The notes: generated by a model not told the origin, from the sequence alone. 64,000 nucleotides of DNA from Mercurialis annua (GCF_937616625.2 NC_065576.1:9116501-9180500), one strand, 5' to 3'. Shown: positions 36,562-48,632, counted from the stretch's first letter. Numbers and translations: made by a program.

Positions 36562-36985
36562 CAGGTTTATTGTGTACGTGCGCTGCACGTGATTCATATA
36601 TTATTTATTTGTTATGATTTATGTATGAAATTGTTAAATGTGATTTGATAATTACATATGTCACATGATTTATATTTGAGATTGTTACATATAACTCCTT
36701 CTTTTTATATTTTTCAATATTTATATTTGATATTAGTCAAATATAAAATTAAAAAATTAAAAAATTGAAGTTTAATAAAAATAAGTATGACCACACAAAA
36801 AAGGTAAAGTATAAAATATTTAGTTACATATGATTTTTTTAAAATTATTTTTTATTGTTCTCAAAAATTAAACTATATAGATATTCATGAACCTATTTAT
36901 TAGACATGTTAATTAATCTAGTTATTTGTTATTATATTATTTTTAATAATAAATATACAATAAAATAAATGTATATTTTATATGA
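36562..36985 (-). mobile_element. Helitron 3' end with mutated CTAG
   Basis: Read on the minus strand, the hairpin CACGTGCAGCGCACGT is followed by ACACAATAAACCTG; CTAG is mutated to CCTG. The same terminus with intact CTAG appears inside the LINE 3 arms at 29768 and 30010. Its right boundary is not defined; the next Helitron end begins at 36986. Confidence 0.55.
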
Positions 36986-37275
36986 CTAGTTTCGCATTAC
37001 GTGCTATGCACGTGGCTCGTAACGTAACTTCCCAATAAACATATTAGTAAATTTATAACAATTTTATTAATTTTTTATTTATAATTAATATCATATTAGT
37101 TAAGAATTTTTGTAAAAGTAAATATAATATATTCGGTAATTAATTTTTTTTTTCATACTGAATTTATTTTTCTTTTGGTTTTATAATAACCATAATTAAA
37201 TAATTAACTTAATTTTATTAATAATATCTTTAAAAATAATAAGATAGAAATTTAAATAATAATATATTGAATGGA
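36986..37275 (-). mobile_element. Helitron 3' part, minus strand
   Basis: The complement of the Helitron at 13055-13498: CTAG at 36986-36989, the same ACGTGCATAGCACGT hairpin and about 250 bp of matching body, including the CATAATTAAATAATTAACTT region. The 5' part is absent; the similarity stops where a PLAT upstream relic begins. Confidence 0.75.
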
Positions 37276-37440
37276 TTTTTTCTAGTAATGCAGGCATACA
37301 TTTATTAATCCTTAATGACACTGGTCCAGCCGGCTGCAAGCTAACAATCAATTAGCATCCATTAATAATGTCTCAGCCGATTTAGCATAGACTAACAAAC
37401 AAACATGATTAATGTTTTTGAACAATAAAAATATGTTCAC
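37275..37440 (+). pseudogene. PLAT upstream relic, right part
   Basis: TAATGCAGGCATACATTTAT, then GCCGGCTGCAAGCTAAC, AATTAGCAT and CATGATTAATG follow the same order as upstream of the first PLAT gene (about 14285-14415) and the relic at 61005. With 26010-26060 and 36541-36560 this makes one upstream region split by LINE 3 and two Helitrons. No exon follows. Confidence 0.65.
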
Positions 37441-37589
37441 CTCTTAAAATATTTATTAAGGATAACAGTTAGTACATCTTGATTTAAAAATAATGAACGG
37501 CCACAAATAAAAAGAAAATTTACCTTTAATACAGAGAAAGGGAATAATGAGATTTTCCATCAGAGATAAGGATAGAAATAAATGGATTT

Positions 37590-38430
37590 TTTCTAAAAAT
37601 GTCCATATTATTTGAAATAATTTTAAACATAACTTTTAACTAAGAGATTATTTTACAAATACCGGAAAAAATGAAAATATTTACAAAAATACTACTTGCA
37701 TTTTTTTTAACAGAAATATAAAAAATAATTATAAAAGTACAAATTTTCAAAAAATATTTACAAGAATACAACTTTTTTGTATAGACATATAATCTGTATA
37801 TAATCCGTATATAATACGAATTATATACAAATTATATACGTCTTTTTTAAAAGAAAATTCAGATCTATCAGATATAATCCATATATAATCCGTATATAAT
37901 ACGAAATATATACGATTTTTTTAAAATCAGATCTAAAAATAAAAATTCCAGATCTGAAAAACGAAGGAGATGAGGATGAAGACGAACTGAAAATTCAAAT
38001 CACGAATCATATACAATAAATCCTAGATCTATAAATACAACAAGAACAAAATTCTAGATCTAGCATACAAATATACGAACGGCGGCGTGAGGAGTGCAGA
38101 GGAACAATAACGAGATCGTGAAGGAGGGCAAGGCGGCGGCGGCGAGCGGAGCAGCGGCGGCGGCGTAGAGAGAGTGCGACGGCGAGTGGAGGAGAAGGAA
38201 AGTAGATTGTGGTGGTGATTTTATAAAATGAAAATTGATGTTAGTGGTGGTGGATGTTAATGGAGGAAGAGAGAAAATAAAATTAGGATTTGAGTGGAGA
38301 AGATGAAGAAAAAGGGAGAAATGATATTTTTGTTAATAAACAAATAAGGTGGTATATTTGAAAACATGAAAAACACTCTTGTAAAGAGAAAGTATAAGAT
38401 AATATATTTGTAAATATTTTACCTTATTAT
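37590..38430. other. Possible MITE carrying a GC-rich island
   Basis: AT-rich ends with loosely inverted TATTTACAAAAATA-type sequence enclose a GC-rich block at 38075-38200 (GGCGGC repeats). Read on the minus strand, the block and the CAGATCT-rich DNA next to it resemble a plant gene leader and first-exon region. TATAATCCGTATATAATACG occurs twice (about 37800 and 37880). The gene-capture reading is inference; the ends are not cleanly defined. Confidence 0.3.
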
Positions 38431-38599
38431 ATTATCGAGTGTAAATATTTCTTTAACTAATGAGTTTGGATTATTTTACTGAAATTATTTGCAATTTTTT
38501 TATGAATGAATATGTATATGAAATAAAATATGGCAAACAATATCTCAAAAAAGAAAAAATATGGCAAGCAAAATCCCAACTCGAAGCCCGCGCACAACA

Positions 38600-38950
38600 A
38601 GTGGCACACAAAGAAGCAAATTAGAAGCTACGATCGAAATAGCATGGAATAGATTGAAGGATATTTTCTCTAGAGAGCTCTTTACTTGTAACAAGAATTT
38701 TCTAAGGTACAAATGGAGGACTTTATAGATAATTTCTTTTATTGTCAACATATGATGTCCTTTGCAAATCAACTATCCAACGTCGGCTCTCATGTCTCGA
38801 ATAACAGGTTGGTATTGCAGCCCATTTCCGGTTTAACTATAATGCTTATTCTTCTATTGGTTTTTAGATCCGTCATGGTGACACTCTTCCCCTTTTTACA
38901 AAGCCCGATTGATGTGGCTAAAGTCACAAATAGAAACCGGATAATTTAAG
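38600..38950 (+). pseudogene. Copia gag fragment
   Basis: The plus strand contains MEDFIDNFFYCQHMMSFANQ followed by LSNVGSHVSNNRLVLQPISG, matching the conserved helical region of copia-type gag (UBN2 family). Upstream frames carry further scrambled gag-like sequence. No protease, integrase or LTR is attached. It is not expected to be functional. Confidence 0.55.
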
Positions 38951-39472
38951 TATTGTTGATTACACGTAATAACACAAATAACTTCTAGAACTTATTGATT
39001 CAATAATAAGTATTTGAAAATTTAGACATCAAATGTTGTCGACTCAACAAAATATCAAAATTTGGAAAATAATAAGATTTGTCTCAAAACAACATCAACG
39101 CATGCCCTACAACTCTTAAAGTTTTTAAATATTAAAATAAAGCGAAACCTTAATCTAGTAAAATGTCTAAAAAAAACTGTTGTAATCATAGGAACGCTAT
39201 TTTGAAGGCACAGATGATGGAATTCGTATCAAAAACGACGTAGCTCATGAGCAAAGTTGATGAGTATCAACTGTTGGCCCTTTTTAAATAAAGTTAGGTT
39301 CAAGAACTGCCTAAATCGCACACCTTCAACTTTGGCAGAATTACAAAACTGTCACTACATCACTATACGCTCTCTTTTGTTGGTCAAAACACGCGAGCGT
39401 GTTGATCTTAACTCGTATTAGAGTGGACTTTAAGTCCGGATTGTCGAACCCACAAGGATAGCAGATTAAATG

Positions 39473-41967
39473 TGTCACGACCCAAATTATTAGGCCGAGA
39501 CCGGCGCTAGGTTATGGGAGTGGTAGTTCCGAAACCCGTAGCAAGCCTAAAACCACTAATAATTTTTCGCATTTAAAAGTATAATATTATATATAAAGGA
39601 AAACTCTTTCGGATAACGCATTTATAAATATTAAAATATCATACTAGAGTTTACAATATAAAATATTGTTTGAAGTCAAAATGTCTATATAATACTGACA
39701 CCTACTGACTACTGCAGCTTTAAGAACTCATACTTGTGCAAGTCCAATGACTTCTGGCACAGTGGAGATGGTTTGTCTGATCCGACTCAGTCTACCTGCA
39801 AACATCAGAGTGAGGGGTCAGTATTTGGGAAAATACTGAGTGAGTTTGCAAGTTACTTATAGTATTATCAAAATATAGCACCACACGCTTAATACATATA
39901 TAAATGTATGATATAAGCAAACATTATTAATTTCAAAAAGTGTGAGTCCAACTCACAAGATACAGGGACTTCCAGACTACACCGTAGCCAGTGCTCACTC
40001 GTATCGAAATCAAAGTGTGAGTCCAACTCACTGGTGGGTCCAACCCACTGGTGGGCCCAGCCCACCAGATACGGGGCTTAGGTTACACCGTAACCGAGTT
40101 CACTCTCGTATCGTATTCGTATCATATCATGCATAATATGTCTTAATTCTTAATCATAAAGTCAAATACTCTAGACTGACTCACTAATGATCATGCAGCC
40201 TATTGACACCCAATAGGTAGTTGGTCTCTTCGGACCGCACATTAGACACTTATCTCCAAAACAACGAATACAACAGAATTCATATAATCAAATCTATCAA
40301 ACAAAACATCTTATACGAGCAAATCATATGGATACGAGGTATTTAATAATAGTATTCATGATATAAGAAAATAATTTTTATAATAATACGCAAAAGTAAA
40401 TTTGCCACTCACAGTGACCGCTATCCAAAACTGCACTATCGCCACCCGAATACGTAAGCTCCGTGCATCGTTTGATCTCGTAGCTACTCTAGCTCGACGG
40501 CCTGGTAGCCTAACGATACATCCAGTTCCTATTCAAATCATATGTATGTTTAACTCATAAACGTAGACTTAATCTCAAAACTCTAAGTTATAAACTTAGG
40601 TTAATGTAATCGTATTTTAAATACGATTCTTAACTTTAATATTGTTTTAATGCTTAGTCGAGATATTCGTTATATCTCTTATTCATGGATTCTTAAACTC
40701 GGGTTCCTTCTATCCCGAAACCTTATTCGAACTCGTTATGTTCGATATTCAAATTTCTTATTTTCGGGGTCTGTGATTCACTTTTAGTGTCCGACACTTT
40801 AAGAGTCGGAAACTAAGTCTTAATGGGGCGAGAACACCCAATAGATAGGTTCGTGGGTTGTGCGAGCGCACGAGAAATTGTGTGCGTTCGCACAACCTTG
40901 TGTGCGTTCGCACACATAGGTGTGCGTTCGCACACCTGGTGTGCGTTCGCACACAATCGTGTGCGTTCGCACACCGTGCTTTCGCACGATTCAGCTTCCG
41001 TCCCCGGCCGATCCCGACGTGCTTAAACTTGATTCCGACATGCCACTATCTCATTTTAACACAAACTTAACTCCAAGTTTATAAAAAACGATAATAGAAA
41101 CGCGATTACAATTCGTTTAATTCATTAAAATGAAATAACCCTAAATTACCAATTCTCACAATAAAAACGTCAAGCTTACCTCGATTTGAAGCTTAATGAT
41201 GATAGAAAATCGAATTCTGAACAAATCGATATAAAGAACTCGTGATTTGGGCGAGAAACGGCGAAACGGCGACGGATCGTAATGATCGCCGTTTTCTTTT
41301 CTTTGGATCATCTAATCCTTCTCCCCTTTCCTTATTCTTAAGGAATTCTTACATATATCTTGGTTAATGTACTCTTTTAATCCTTCATTTCTTTAACTTA
41401 AACCATTTCTCTTTTGAACTTTCTAATTTAACCAAACGGTTAAATTATCCTTTTATACGTATTATTTATATCCAATTAAATAATAATTAGCCCAAAATTA
41501 TTATTTTCCGTCCATAATCTTTTAATTGCTATTCTCGAGACTTCATTGGCTAATTTACATTTTGGCCCTTGAATTTTTTTAAAAGTTGCAATTTAGCCCA
41601 AAACGTATCCGCGTCCAAATTTTAAATGGTCTCCCATTGACCCGAAACTTTTACCACCGATACTACAAAACATTTCGCGGACCTTGGCGAAATAATTTTC
41701 ATTTCGAGATTTATATAGTTAAATTACCACTTTAGTCCCTGTACTTTATTTTGCGACTTTCTTAACATTTTTCTTTTCTAATTCCAATTCCAACTTTAGA
41801 ACTGAAATATATAATGTTAAATCTCTCGCAATAATCCTTTCGAATCCGTCCTGCTATGATTTAATATTTATCTTAATTTCTCGGAAATCTTTCCGATATT
41901 GCCACTCTAGCGACTTAACACTGGACACGTGGTCTATTTAAATACTTAAATATTTTGGGGTATTACA
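39473..41967 (-). mobile_element. Solo chromovirus-type LTR, 2495 bp
   Basis: Runs TGTCACGACCC to GGGGTATTACA with the perfect 5-bp duplication AAATG on both sides (39468-39472 and 41968-41972). The start is clearly similar to the LTR at 30381 (ACCGGCGCT, AAACCCGTAGCAAGCCT). It lies inside the LTR at 39400-43882 and is therefore younger than that element. Confidence 0.93.
40856..40990. repeat. Palindromic GC-rich tandem repeat
   Basis: Five near-identical units of TGTGCGTTCGCACA, plus degenerate units at either side, lie head to tail within a solo LTR. Each unit can form a 6-bp stem with a TT loop. Confidence 0.9.
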
Positions 41968-43129
41968 AAATGAGAATGATTTTCTAACGGATCTTAATTT
42001 GTTTAGTGATAAGAGGTGTATTTATTGGGAACACGAATAAACAACTAAACGATAATTCAAGTAAACTAAGCACTTTAACTAATTACGCAATTACAATCAA
42101 CAACAACTAAATTAACAACGGTTTTCACAATAATAAAAAGGCGGGATTGGTAATCTCTCGTAGGTCATGCATTCAAGGTAAGCTCGAATTGATATACTAG
42201 AAGGGTTGTGTCAAGCCTAAAGCGTCGTTCCTGCTCTCTCGAGCCTCAAAGAACAACAAAAGCTCTACTCAACCACCTAATCAATACCGAGTTCACTCTC
42301 GTGATATTAAGCACAAGCAACCGGTCAACTAACAATTAACCATGCAACTCAAAAGACCACCTAAATTCCAATCCGCTCTCGCGGTGCTCAAATCTAGGCT
42401 TCTAATTCTATTAATCAATCTAATTAACCATCTCTCAATGAGTTAATCAAACCCTAAACATGCTTAGGGTAGCTAAACCTATACAAGCATTAAGCATTAT
42501 GATTAAAACATGCTTTCTCAACCACTCAACCAACCAACCATGCTTTCTCAACCACTCAACCAACCAACCATACAATCACTAGTATTTCATTCCAACCCCT
42601 ATAAAAGGGGGCTTAGCTAAATCATGGGGAAGTCAAGAATACCACTAACTAAAGAACAACAAACCATTAAAGAGCTAGAATTAGTTACCTTTGTAGAAAA
42701 CCCACTAATAAACATTCAATGTAAGAAAAACTTCAATAATAAATAAACTCAAATCTTCAATTAAAGTTTAAGAACAATCAACAATGGAGTAATATCAACT
42801 TGAAGAAGATGGCACAAAGCCCTAGGGATATTCTCTACACAAGGAATAAAGCTCTAGCTAAAATGTTGTCTAAAAAGTTATTACAAGATAAACCCTAAAA
42901 TGGAGATAAAATGCCTTATATAGGCTACACAAAAGAGAAAATAAACACCTAGTAAAAGAGTTTTGTTTGGCTACATCCGGAAGTGGGCCTCAAGTCTTGT
43001 CTTGTTTTGGAATTTGAATTATCAGCCATTTCTTTTCATGGCTCGATCGAGCTCTTCGCTTAAAGTGGGAGCGCTTGGTCCAGCCCTCCCTCTTTTAAAA
43101 TTTATGTTTGTGTTTCTTCATGGGTGTTT

Positions 43130-43667
43130 AAAATAATTATTAATAAAATAATTTATTAATTATTTATTTACGAATAATTAGTATGAAAAAATAATTATTT
43201 TATAATACGGATTTACATTGCGGGAGTAATTTTTTATTACTTTCAGTTATATTAAAATATAATATACATAGATATAAAACAAGAATCTGAGTCGGTTAAG
43301 ATGGAATTACTCATGGGGGAATTACAAGGTTAAAGAGGATTGGGTGGGAGCAACCCATGATGGGTGACCTACTGGGAAGTTGGGAAATTTGCGAGTGGTG
43401 ATATTGTGTGGTGTATAGCGGGCGGGTGTGTGACGGTGTGAGACTGTTTAAATAATATTTCATTTAACGATTTTTAATTAAAAAATTAATTTTTTATTTT
43501 TTTATATTTGAAAATCCGTCGTTAAATCCATCGCAAATATTTTTTAAATCGGTCGCTATTTAATTAGCGACCGGACATTTAGAGACGGACGTTTTCCGTC
43601 GCTAAACTCGTTTAGCGACGGAATTTAGCCATTTTTCCGTCACTAAATGGCTGTTTTTTTAGTAGTG
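43130..43667 (-). mobile_element. CACTA-type terminus with 5S-like segment
   Basis: The right end reads AGTAGTG (complement CACTACT) at 43661-43667, preceded by many TTTAGCGACGGA/TCCGTCGCTAAA subterminal repeats. The left end is not recognisable. At 43325-43380 the sequence follows the 3' half of plant 5S rRNA, including GATGGGTGACCTACTGGGAA, the internal promoter box C region. Confidence 0.6.
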
Positions 43668-43889
43668 AGTCATCTTTTGCTCGTTTCTTCGCTTAAAGAC
43701 TTCGCTCCTTTCCCGATACTTTGATCCTTCCATCTTTACGCCAAAAAGACTTTGTAATGCTATGTTGTTCGTGAGATGCTCACACATGCAATAAGCACAC
43801 AAACATCTCTAAATACTATAACAAAACGCAACAAAAGCATACAAAAACAACTATAAAATATAGGTGCATTATGCACATATCATATTTTC

Positions 43890-44190
43890 TCTATGAATCA
43901 AAATTCGCCTCCCAAATTTGCATCGTTCCCGTAAGATAGAAAAACTTCGAATATGGCTAGGCAGCTTCAGACGGTAAGCACAGTACCATCCGTTCGAATA
44001 TGCCTAGGCAGCTTCAGACGGAAAGTATTGGAGTTGATTTTCTCGATGCAGTGGACCAATTTTATTGGCAGCCTTGTCGTAGTCACAAACTGAAAACCGC
44101 TACATGGTCAAAACACCCCGGACATAATCACCCACTTCATACTCAACACAACACTGTTTCCCATCCGCAACCTGCTTGTATTGCGACTTT
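43890..44190 (-). pseudogene. Gypsy integrase C-terminal relic
   Basis: Minus-strand frames encode EYEVGDYV, AANKIGPLHREN and YRLKLPSHIR, matching the GPY/F-type end of Ty3/gypsy integrases (usual form EVGD-V...RKIGP...NAYRLKLP.HIRT). A 44-bp unit around TAGGCAGCTTCAGACGG is duplicated (about 43954 and 43998). It sits just upstream, in element orientation, of the LTR at 39400-43882. Confidence 0.65.
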
Positions 44191-44229
44191 GTCTACAGTA
44201 AGTTGGCATGAATGGTTACCAAAAAAATG

Positions 44230-45225
44230 ATAAACCAGTTAATTTATTTTTTACATTTAAAGTTCACTAAAAGTTGATTAACAATTATATAAACACATAA
44301 TAAAATAATAAATGTATATTTAAAATTTAAAGTGGACATCAAGTTAATTTATGTTTACATAAAACTTCAATATTTTAACTTTACAATTTACAATTTTATA
44401 TTTAATATCATAAATTCTAAAATAAATTATTTCAAGTAAACTATTTGTTTAAATCTATAATAAATGCATAAAAAGATTGGCTTTAAATTCATATTAAATT
44501 ATTTTTGGCTGAAAATGGATTTACATCTAGTTTATATGTAAAGAGTACGTGTATATTTTATAAAGAGTAAACAATGATAATAACCAGCTTTTGGCAGTGG
44601 GAGGTCTTGGATTTAAACCCCGAAGCAAAATGATATTCAATTTTATTATTTTAATATTTGACCACTAGAGTTGACCGTTGACCGACCATCGATTGATTAC
44701 CCGTCCCGACCTCACCGAACCATGCTCAACCAACCAACCAACCAACCTCACATTTACTCTAAATATCAAGTGGGGTGAAAAAGGAGCACAATAATATTTT
44801 AGGTACACATGCAAAGAAAAATTCAAAATTCAATAATTATTAAAAAAAATAAAAAACTGAGTCGCTAACGTGAAGTTTTTATTTTTTAACTTATATATTA
44901 TAATCTTCTCTATTAGTGTTTTTGCTTTAAACATTTTCTCACACTACCAAAGTTACTCTGTGCCAATTAGGAATTAAGCTTAACTCCTAGCTCCTTAATT
45001 CTCACTGTTATATCATCATCGCCACTCTAATTTTCTCTCCAAACACCGATAAAAGCCTCTCTGAATTCAAAAATATCCACATTAGGAATCATCATATTAC
45101 AAAATTCCAAAAATTATTAGTTTTAAATACCCAAATATCTTAAAATATCAATATCTCAAATTCCAATTTCAGAAATCATCATGTATGTTATGTTCAAGTA
45201 CATAAGTAAAAAACATATTTATTGG
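44230..45225. other. Intergenic, no gene seen
   Basis: AT-rich sequence with a short (CCAA)n run at about 44727-44747. No supported coding region or element boundary. Confidence 0.5.
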
Positions 45226-45229
45226 AAAA

Positions 45230-45500
45230 AGATTTAAGTGGCAATTTGCCCACTCAACTAGTAAGCAATGGGCAATTAACACATAAATTAATTTTATTGG
45301 CAAATTAGTCACGAACTTGGTAATTATGGACAATTAACCTCATTTAGGAAAATTTGCTTACAAGTTGAGAGGGAAATTTAGGGAACAATTAGCTTACAAA
45401 TTGAGGGGGAAATTGCAAAATGGGGTTAATTACCCATAATCAACAAGTTCGTGACCAATTTTTCCATAAAATTAATTTATATGTTAATTGCCCATTTTTT
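45230..45500. mobile_element. Foldback MITE
   Basis: A long imperfect inverted repeat. The left arm GGGCAATTAACACATAAATT and CACGAACTTG are mirrored by CAAGTTCGTGACC and AATTTATATGTTAATTGCCC at the right. A related but more diverged foldback lies in the second PLAT intron (51540-51835). Exact ends and class are unresolved. Confidence 0.7.
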
Positions 45501-45506
45501 ACATGG

Positions 45507-45791
45507 TGATGTAAAACTTTAAGAGGAATTAACCTAACAAAACTATTTTTTATTTTTATTAGCATCAAAAAATAATTGTTACAAACACTCTTACACTCAC
45601 TTACTCTTTCTCGTATGTGTACATATATATGATATGAGCACCCATATATATAGTGCGCTTAGGTCGGTAGTTAGTTCTTTCTAGTAGTTTCTTGATTGGC
45701 TATGCATATTCTAGTTGTCTTTTTATCCATAATAAGTTAGAGATTACTAGAAAGTTAGAGAAGAAAGTAGGTCGGTGGTTTCTTCTCAACG
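45507..45791 (-). mobile_element. Copia element 2, 3' LTR
   Basis: Similar over about 200 bp to the LTR at 48633: both have the TTTTTATTAGCA(T/C)CA, AAACACTCTTAC/GGACTCACTTA and GTGTACATATA...ATATGAG stretches. The right boundary is placed at TTCTCAACG, next to a minus-strand purine run that would serve as polypurine tract. Confidence 0.6.
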
Positions 45792-48632
45792 ACTACTTTC
45801 TTAAATCGGTTCTTTACTTACTAAACCAAGTTGTTTATTAAGTCTCCAAACTTTGTACCATTAAACTCCTTAGTGAATACAACGTCAATTTAATATCCGG
45901 TTTTGTATTTCATTTTTAATTTTTCACTTAAAACTGCCTCTTCAAACGTTGTTGGTTCTTTTGCATTGTCATTTTCGACAAGTGCCACATTAGCATATTT
46001 AGGGTTCGGCTTCCTTTGTCTTGCACTCATGTTAAGTTGCATCTCACGTTCCACCGGGATTGCTTCTTGAATCTCGTGTCAAGGTTACTTGGTCTTTCTT
46101 CTTCCGGTGTCCGTTGGTTACTCCTATGCACCAAATAGACTTAGCCTTTTTCAGGGATTGACTTTTTATATTTTCTTCACTTGACTCAACCTCTCGAGTA
46201 CTTTACTGGATCACCTTTTCTTCTTCAGAATTTTCTTATAACCTTTCATCTCTTTGGAGTCATGAAGAACTACTCCTTAAGATGACCACCACGAGGAAGC
46301 TTCATTGAATATAACATTTCTCAAAGTATAGCATTTTCCTGTCGTTGCATCACAACACCTCCACCCTTTTCTTTCATTATCATAACCCACAAATATGTAC
46401 TTCAACGCCTTCTTGTCAAATTTTCCCCGTAAATGATCTGGCACGAAAACATCACGCATCTGAACATTCAAAAGTGACTTACATTGGGTTTTATCTTATT
46501 GAGCTTCTCATATCGTGAAATAGATCCAATCAGTACTTGTTGTAGTTTGTTGATCACGTGAGCAACTGTCTTCATACACTCTGCCCAAAACAAGGGTGGA
46601 ACGTTCTTTGTTGTAACATGCTTCTATATGTTTCCGCCAGATGTCTGTTTTTTCTTTTGGCTACTCCATTTTGTTGTGGAGCGTTTGGAAAAGTCAGTTG
46701 ACGTATTATCTTGCAATTTTGCAGATATCTTGAAAATTCAAGTGATGTATATTCTCCCCCGTTATCAGTACGGAGACACCAAATTTATTTTCTACCGTCT
46801 CCTTGAACTCAATAAATTTTCGCAATGCCTCCAATTTTTATTTCATAAAGTAAACCCAAACGTACCTTGAAAAGTCATCAATGAAAGTAATCATGTATCG
46901 AAAACCACTAATTGATGGTTGCTTCACTAGTTCGAATACATCTGAATGTACTAGTTCAAGCGACTCCTTCCCTCTATACCCAGAATCTTCATATGGTAAC
47001 TGGTGCACTTTTTTAACTTGCAGCCATCCCATATTGTATCTTATCGAACATTCAGTTAAAAAAGTTCTTTGAGTATAGATTTTTGCATCATCACCATTAA
47101 CTTGTGATAATTCACGTGCCCGAACCGTGCGTGCCATGATTTAGCCGTGTCATTTTTCCTCATCATGTCTGCGTATGCCGTTTGAGCAGACGTAAACAGA
47201 CTTTCTTTGTCCCTCTATCAATGGCTTACGTGATAATCTTAAGTTTTGATACACCTTCACATCTTTGGGCCGAATACCACAAAGTTTCCCAAAGATGTGA
47301 GTTGCGATACCGAAATTACATTCTTCTTCATTCCAGGTACATGAAGCACATTTTCTAATGACACTTATTTGCAACTGTATCAAGGCACTACAATTGACTT
47401 GCCTACGTGGGTAATAGGCAAATTCGAATCATTTGTAGTAATACGACTCGTGCTCCATTATACTCTAACATGCTTAGAAATTTTCTTTATCTCCACTCAT
47501 ATGATTGGAGCATCCAGAGTCTAAAATCCAATCATTTTCATAATTGACAAATTTATCACTCACCGCAGTGGATGCTTTAAAATCCAACTCCTCCTCTATT
47601 TCCACCTATGACTGTGTGGATGCCACGTTTCCTTCAACTTAGTTGTACAAACAATCGCGAGCATAGTGGCCTCATTTTCCATAAACGAAGCATTGGTTAT
47701 TTGTACGTTGTCTCGTCTGCTCACATTTATCATTGTTGGTTTGTTTTTGTGCCCCTTTATTACTAGCACCTTTCTTGTTGTTGTTTGCGGCAATTTTCTT
47801 TCATTAGCCTTTCTCCTCTCTTGCATCTCAGACCGTGTGGATCCCTAATAATTTTACAACTGAAGAGGGCTCTCTCCTCTTTTTTGATTGAGGTTTTAGA
47901 CATTTATTTGTCCAACTCCTCTTAATTGGCCAAGACATTTTCTAATTCATTCCAAGTTGGTTCCTTTAACCATCCACATATTGCCATCACAAGAGCTTTG
48001 AACTCTGGACGTAGCCCGTGAGTGATTATTCTTCGTGTTCGTGTTTCCGTAATTTTATTTTCTAGATCAAATTAACTTTGTAATTTCTTGGCATAAAGAT
48101 TTAACTTTAGAGAAGTATTAACTCACTTTTAAATCTTGTTGTGATACTGATATCAACTCATTCTCGAGATTTTTCCGAGCGTATAATCCAGAAAGAGCGT
48201 CCCACGCCTCTTTGGGCGTTTTCACGTCCTAGACGTGCTGCAGCAGATCGTCCTCTACCGATATCAGTAAAGCATACATAGCGTTACCGGCCCTGACCTT
48301 CCACCTTTTAAGGTCATCTTGACTTGTCGGCGGTGTTGTTTCGCTCCCTCCGACAATCTCCCACAAATCTAGACCGAGAAAATAAAATTGCATACGAATA
48401 CTCCATGTGTTATAATTACTAACATTGAGTTTTTCAAGGGTACTCACCGAATTTTAAATATCCGCCATTTCTTTGGTTATTTTCTCCAATTAACCAAATT
48501 GCTTGATCCCAGACAAATTAATACTCCGTACAGTCCTTGACTGCTGGCTAGCGGCGATTCAACGTAACACGATCCCGAATCACTTGTTCGATCTTTGTTT
48601 TAAACGAGTCCCTAACTTGACTCTGATACCAC
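45792..48632 (-). pseudogene. Copia element 2 gag-pol relic
   Basis: Read on the minus strand. The gag start is LNVSNYNTWSIRMQFYFLGL (48229-48447). A zinc knuckle follows at about 47650-47715 (CFVYGK*GHYARDC), with its second Cys changed to Tyr and a stop inside. The protease motif WILDSGCSNHMSGD lies at about 47480-47540. The integrase has [10 protein letters not shown] and [16 protein letters not shown] (46838-47137), and its C-terminus is FVGYDNERKGWRC (46277-46471). The RT entry is EPTTFEEAVLSEK (about 45930-45985). Most of RT and all of RNase H are deleted, and frames are broken throughout. The primer-binding site (minus strand TGGTATCAGAGTCAAG) borders the right LTR. Confidence 0.85.

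Larger units (their letters stand above)
39400..43882 (-). mobile_element. Gypsy 3' LTR with nested insertions
   Basis: Plus-strand ends TGTTGATCTTAACTC (39400) and ATGCACATATCA (43882) match in type the solo LTR at 34358-35950. Two later insertions sit inside: a solo LTR (39473-41967) and a CACTA-type fragment (about 43130-43667). Directly to its right is an integrase C-terminal relic in the same orientation, so this is the 3' LTR of a truncated element and not a solo LTR. No target duplication is expected at the right edge, and none is seen. Confidence 0.75.

Noticed and set aside
40850..40990. Regularly spaced palindromes resembling a CRISPR array
   Set aside because: The spacers are only a few bases long, the units lie in a plant LTR, and no cas genes exist; it is a retroelement minisatellite.
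40823..41070. Open frames rich in CVRSH/CAFAH repeats
   Set aside because: These are translations of the TGTGCGTTCGCACA tandem palindrome inside a solo LTR, not a protein.
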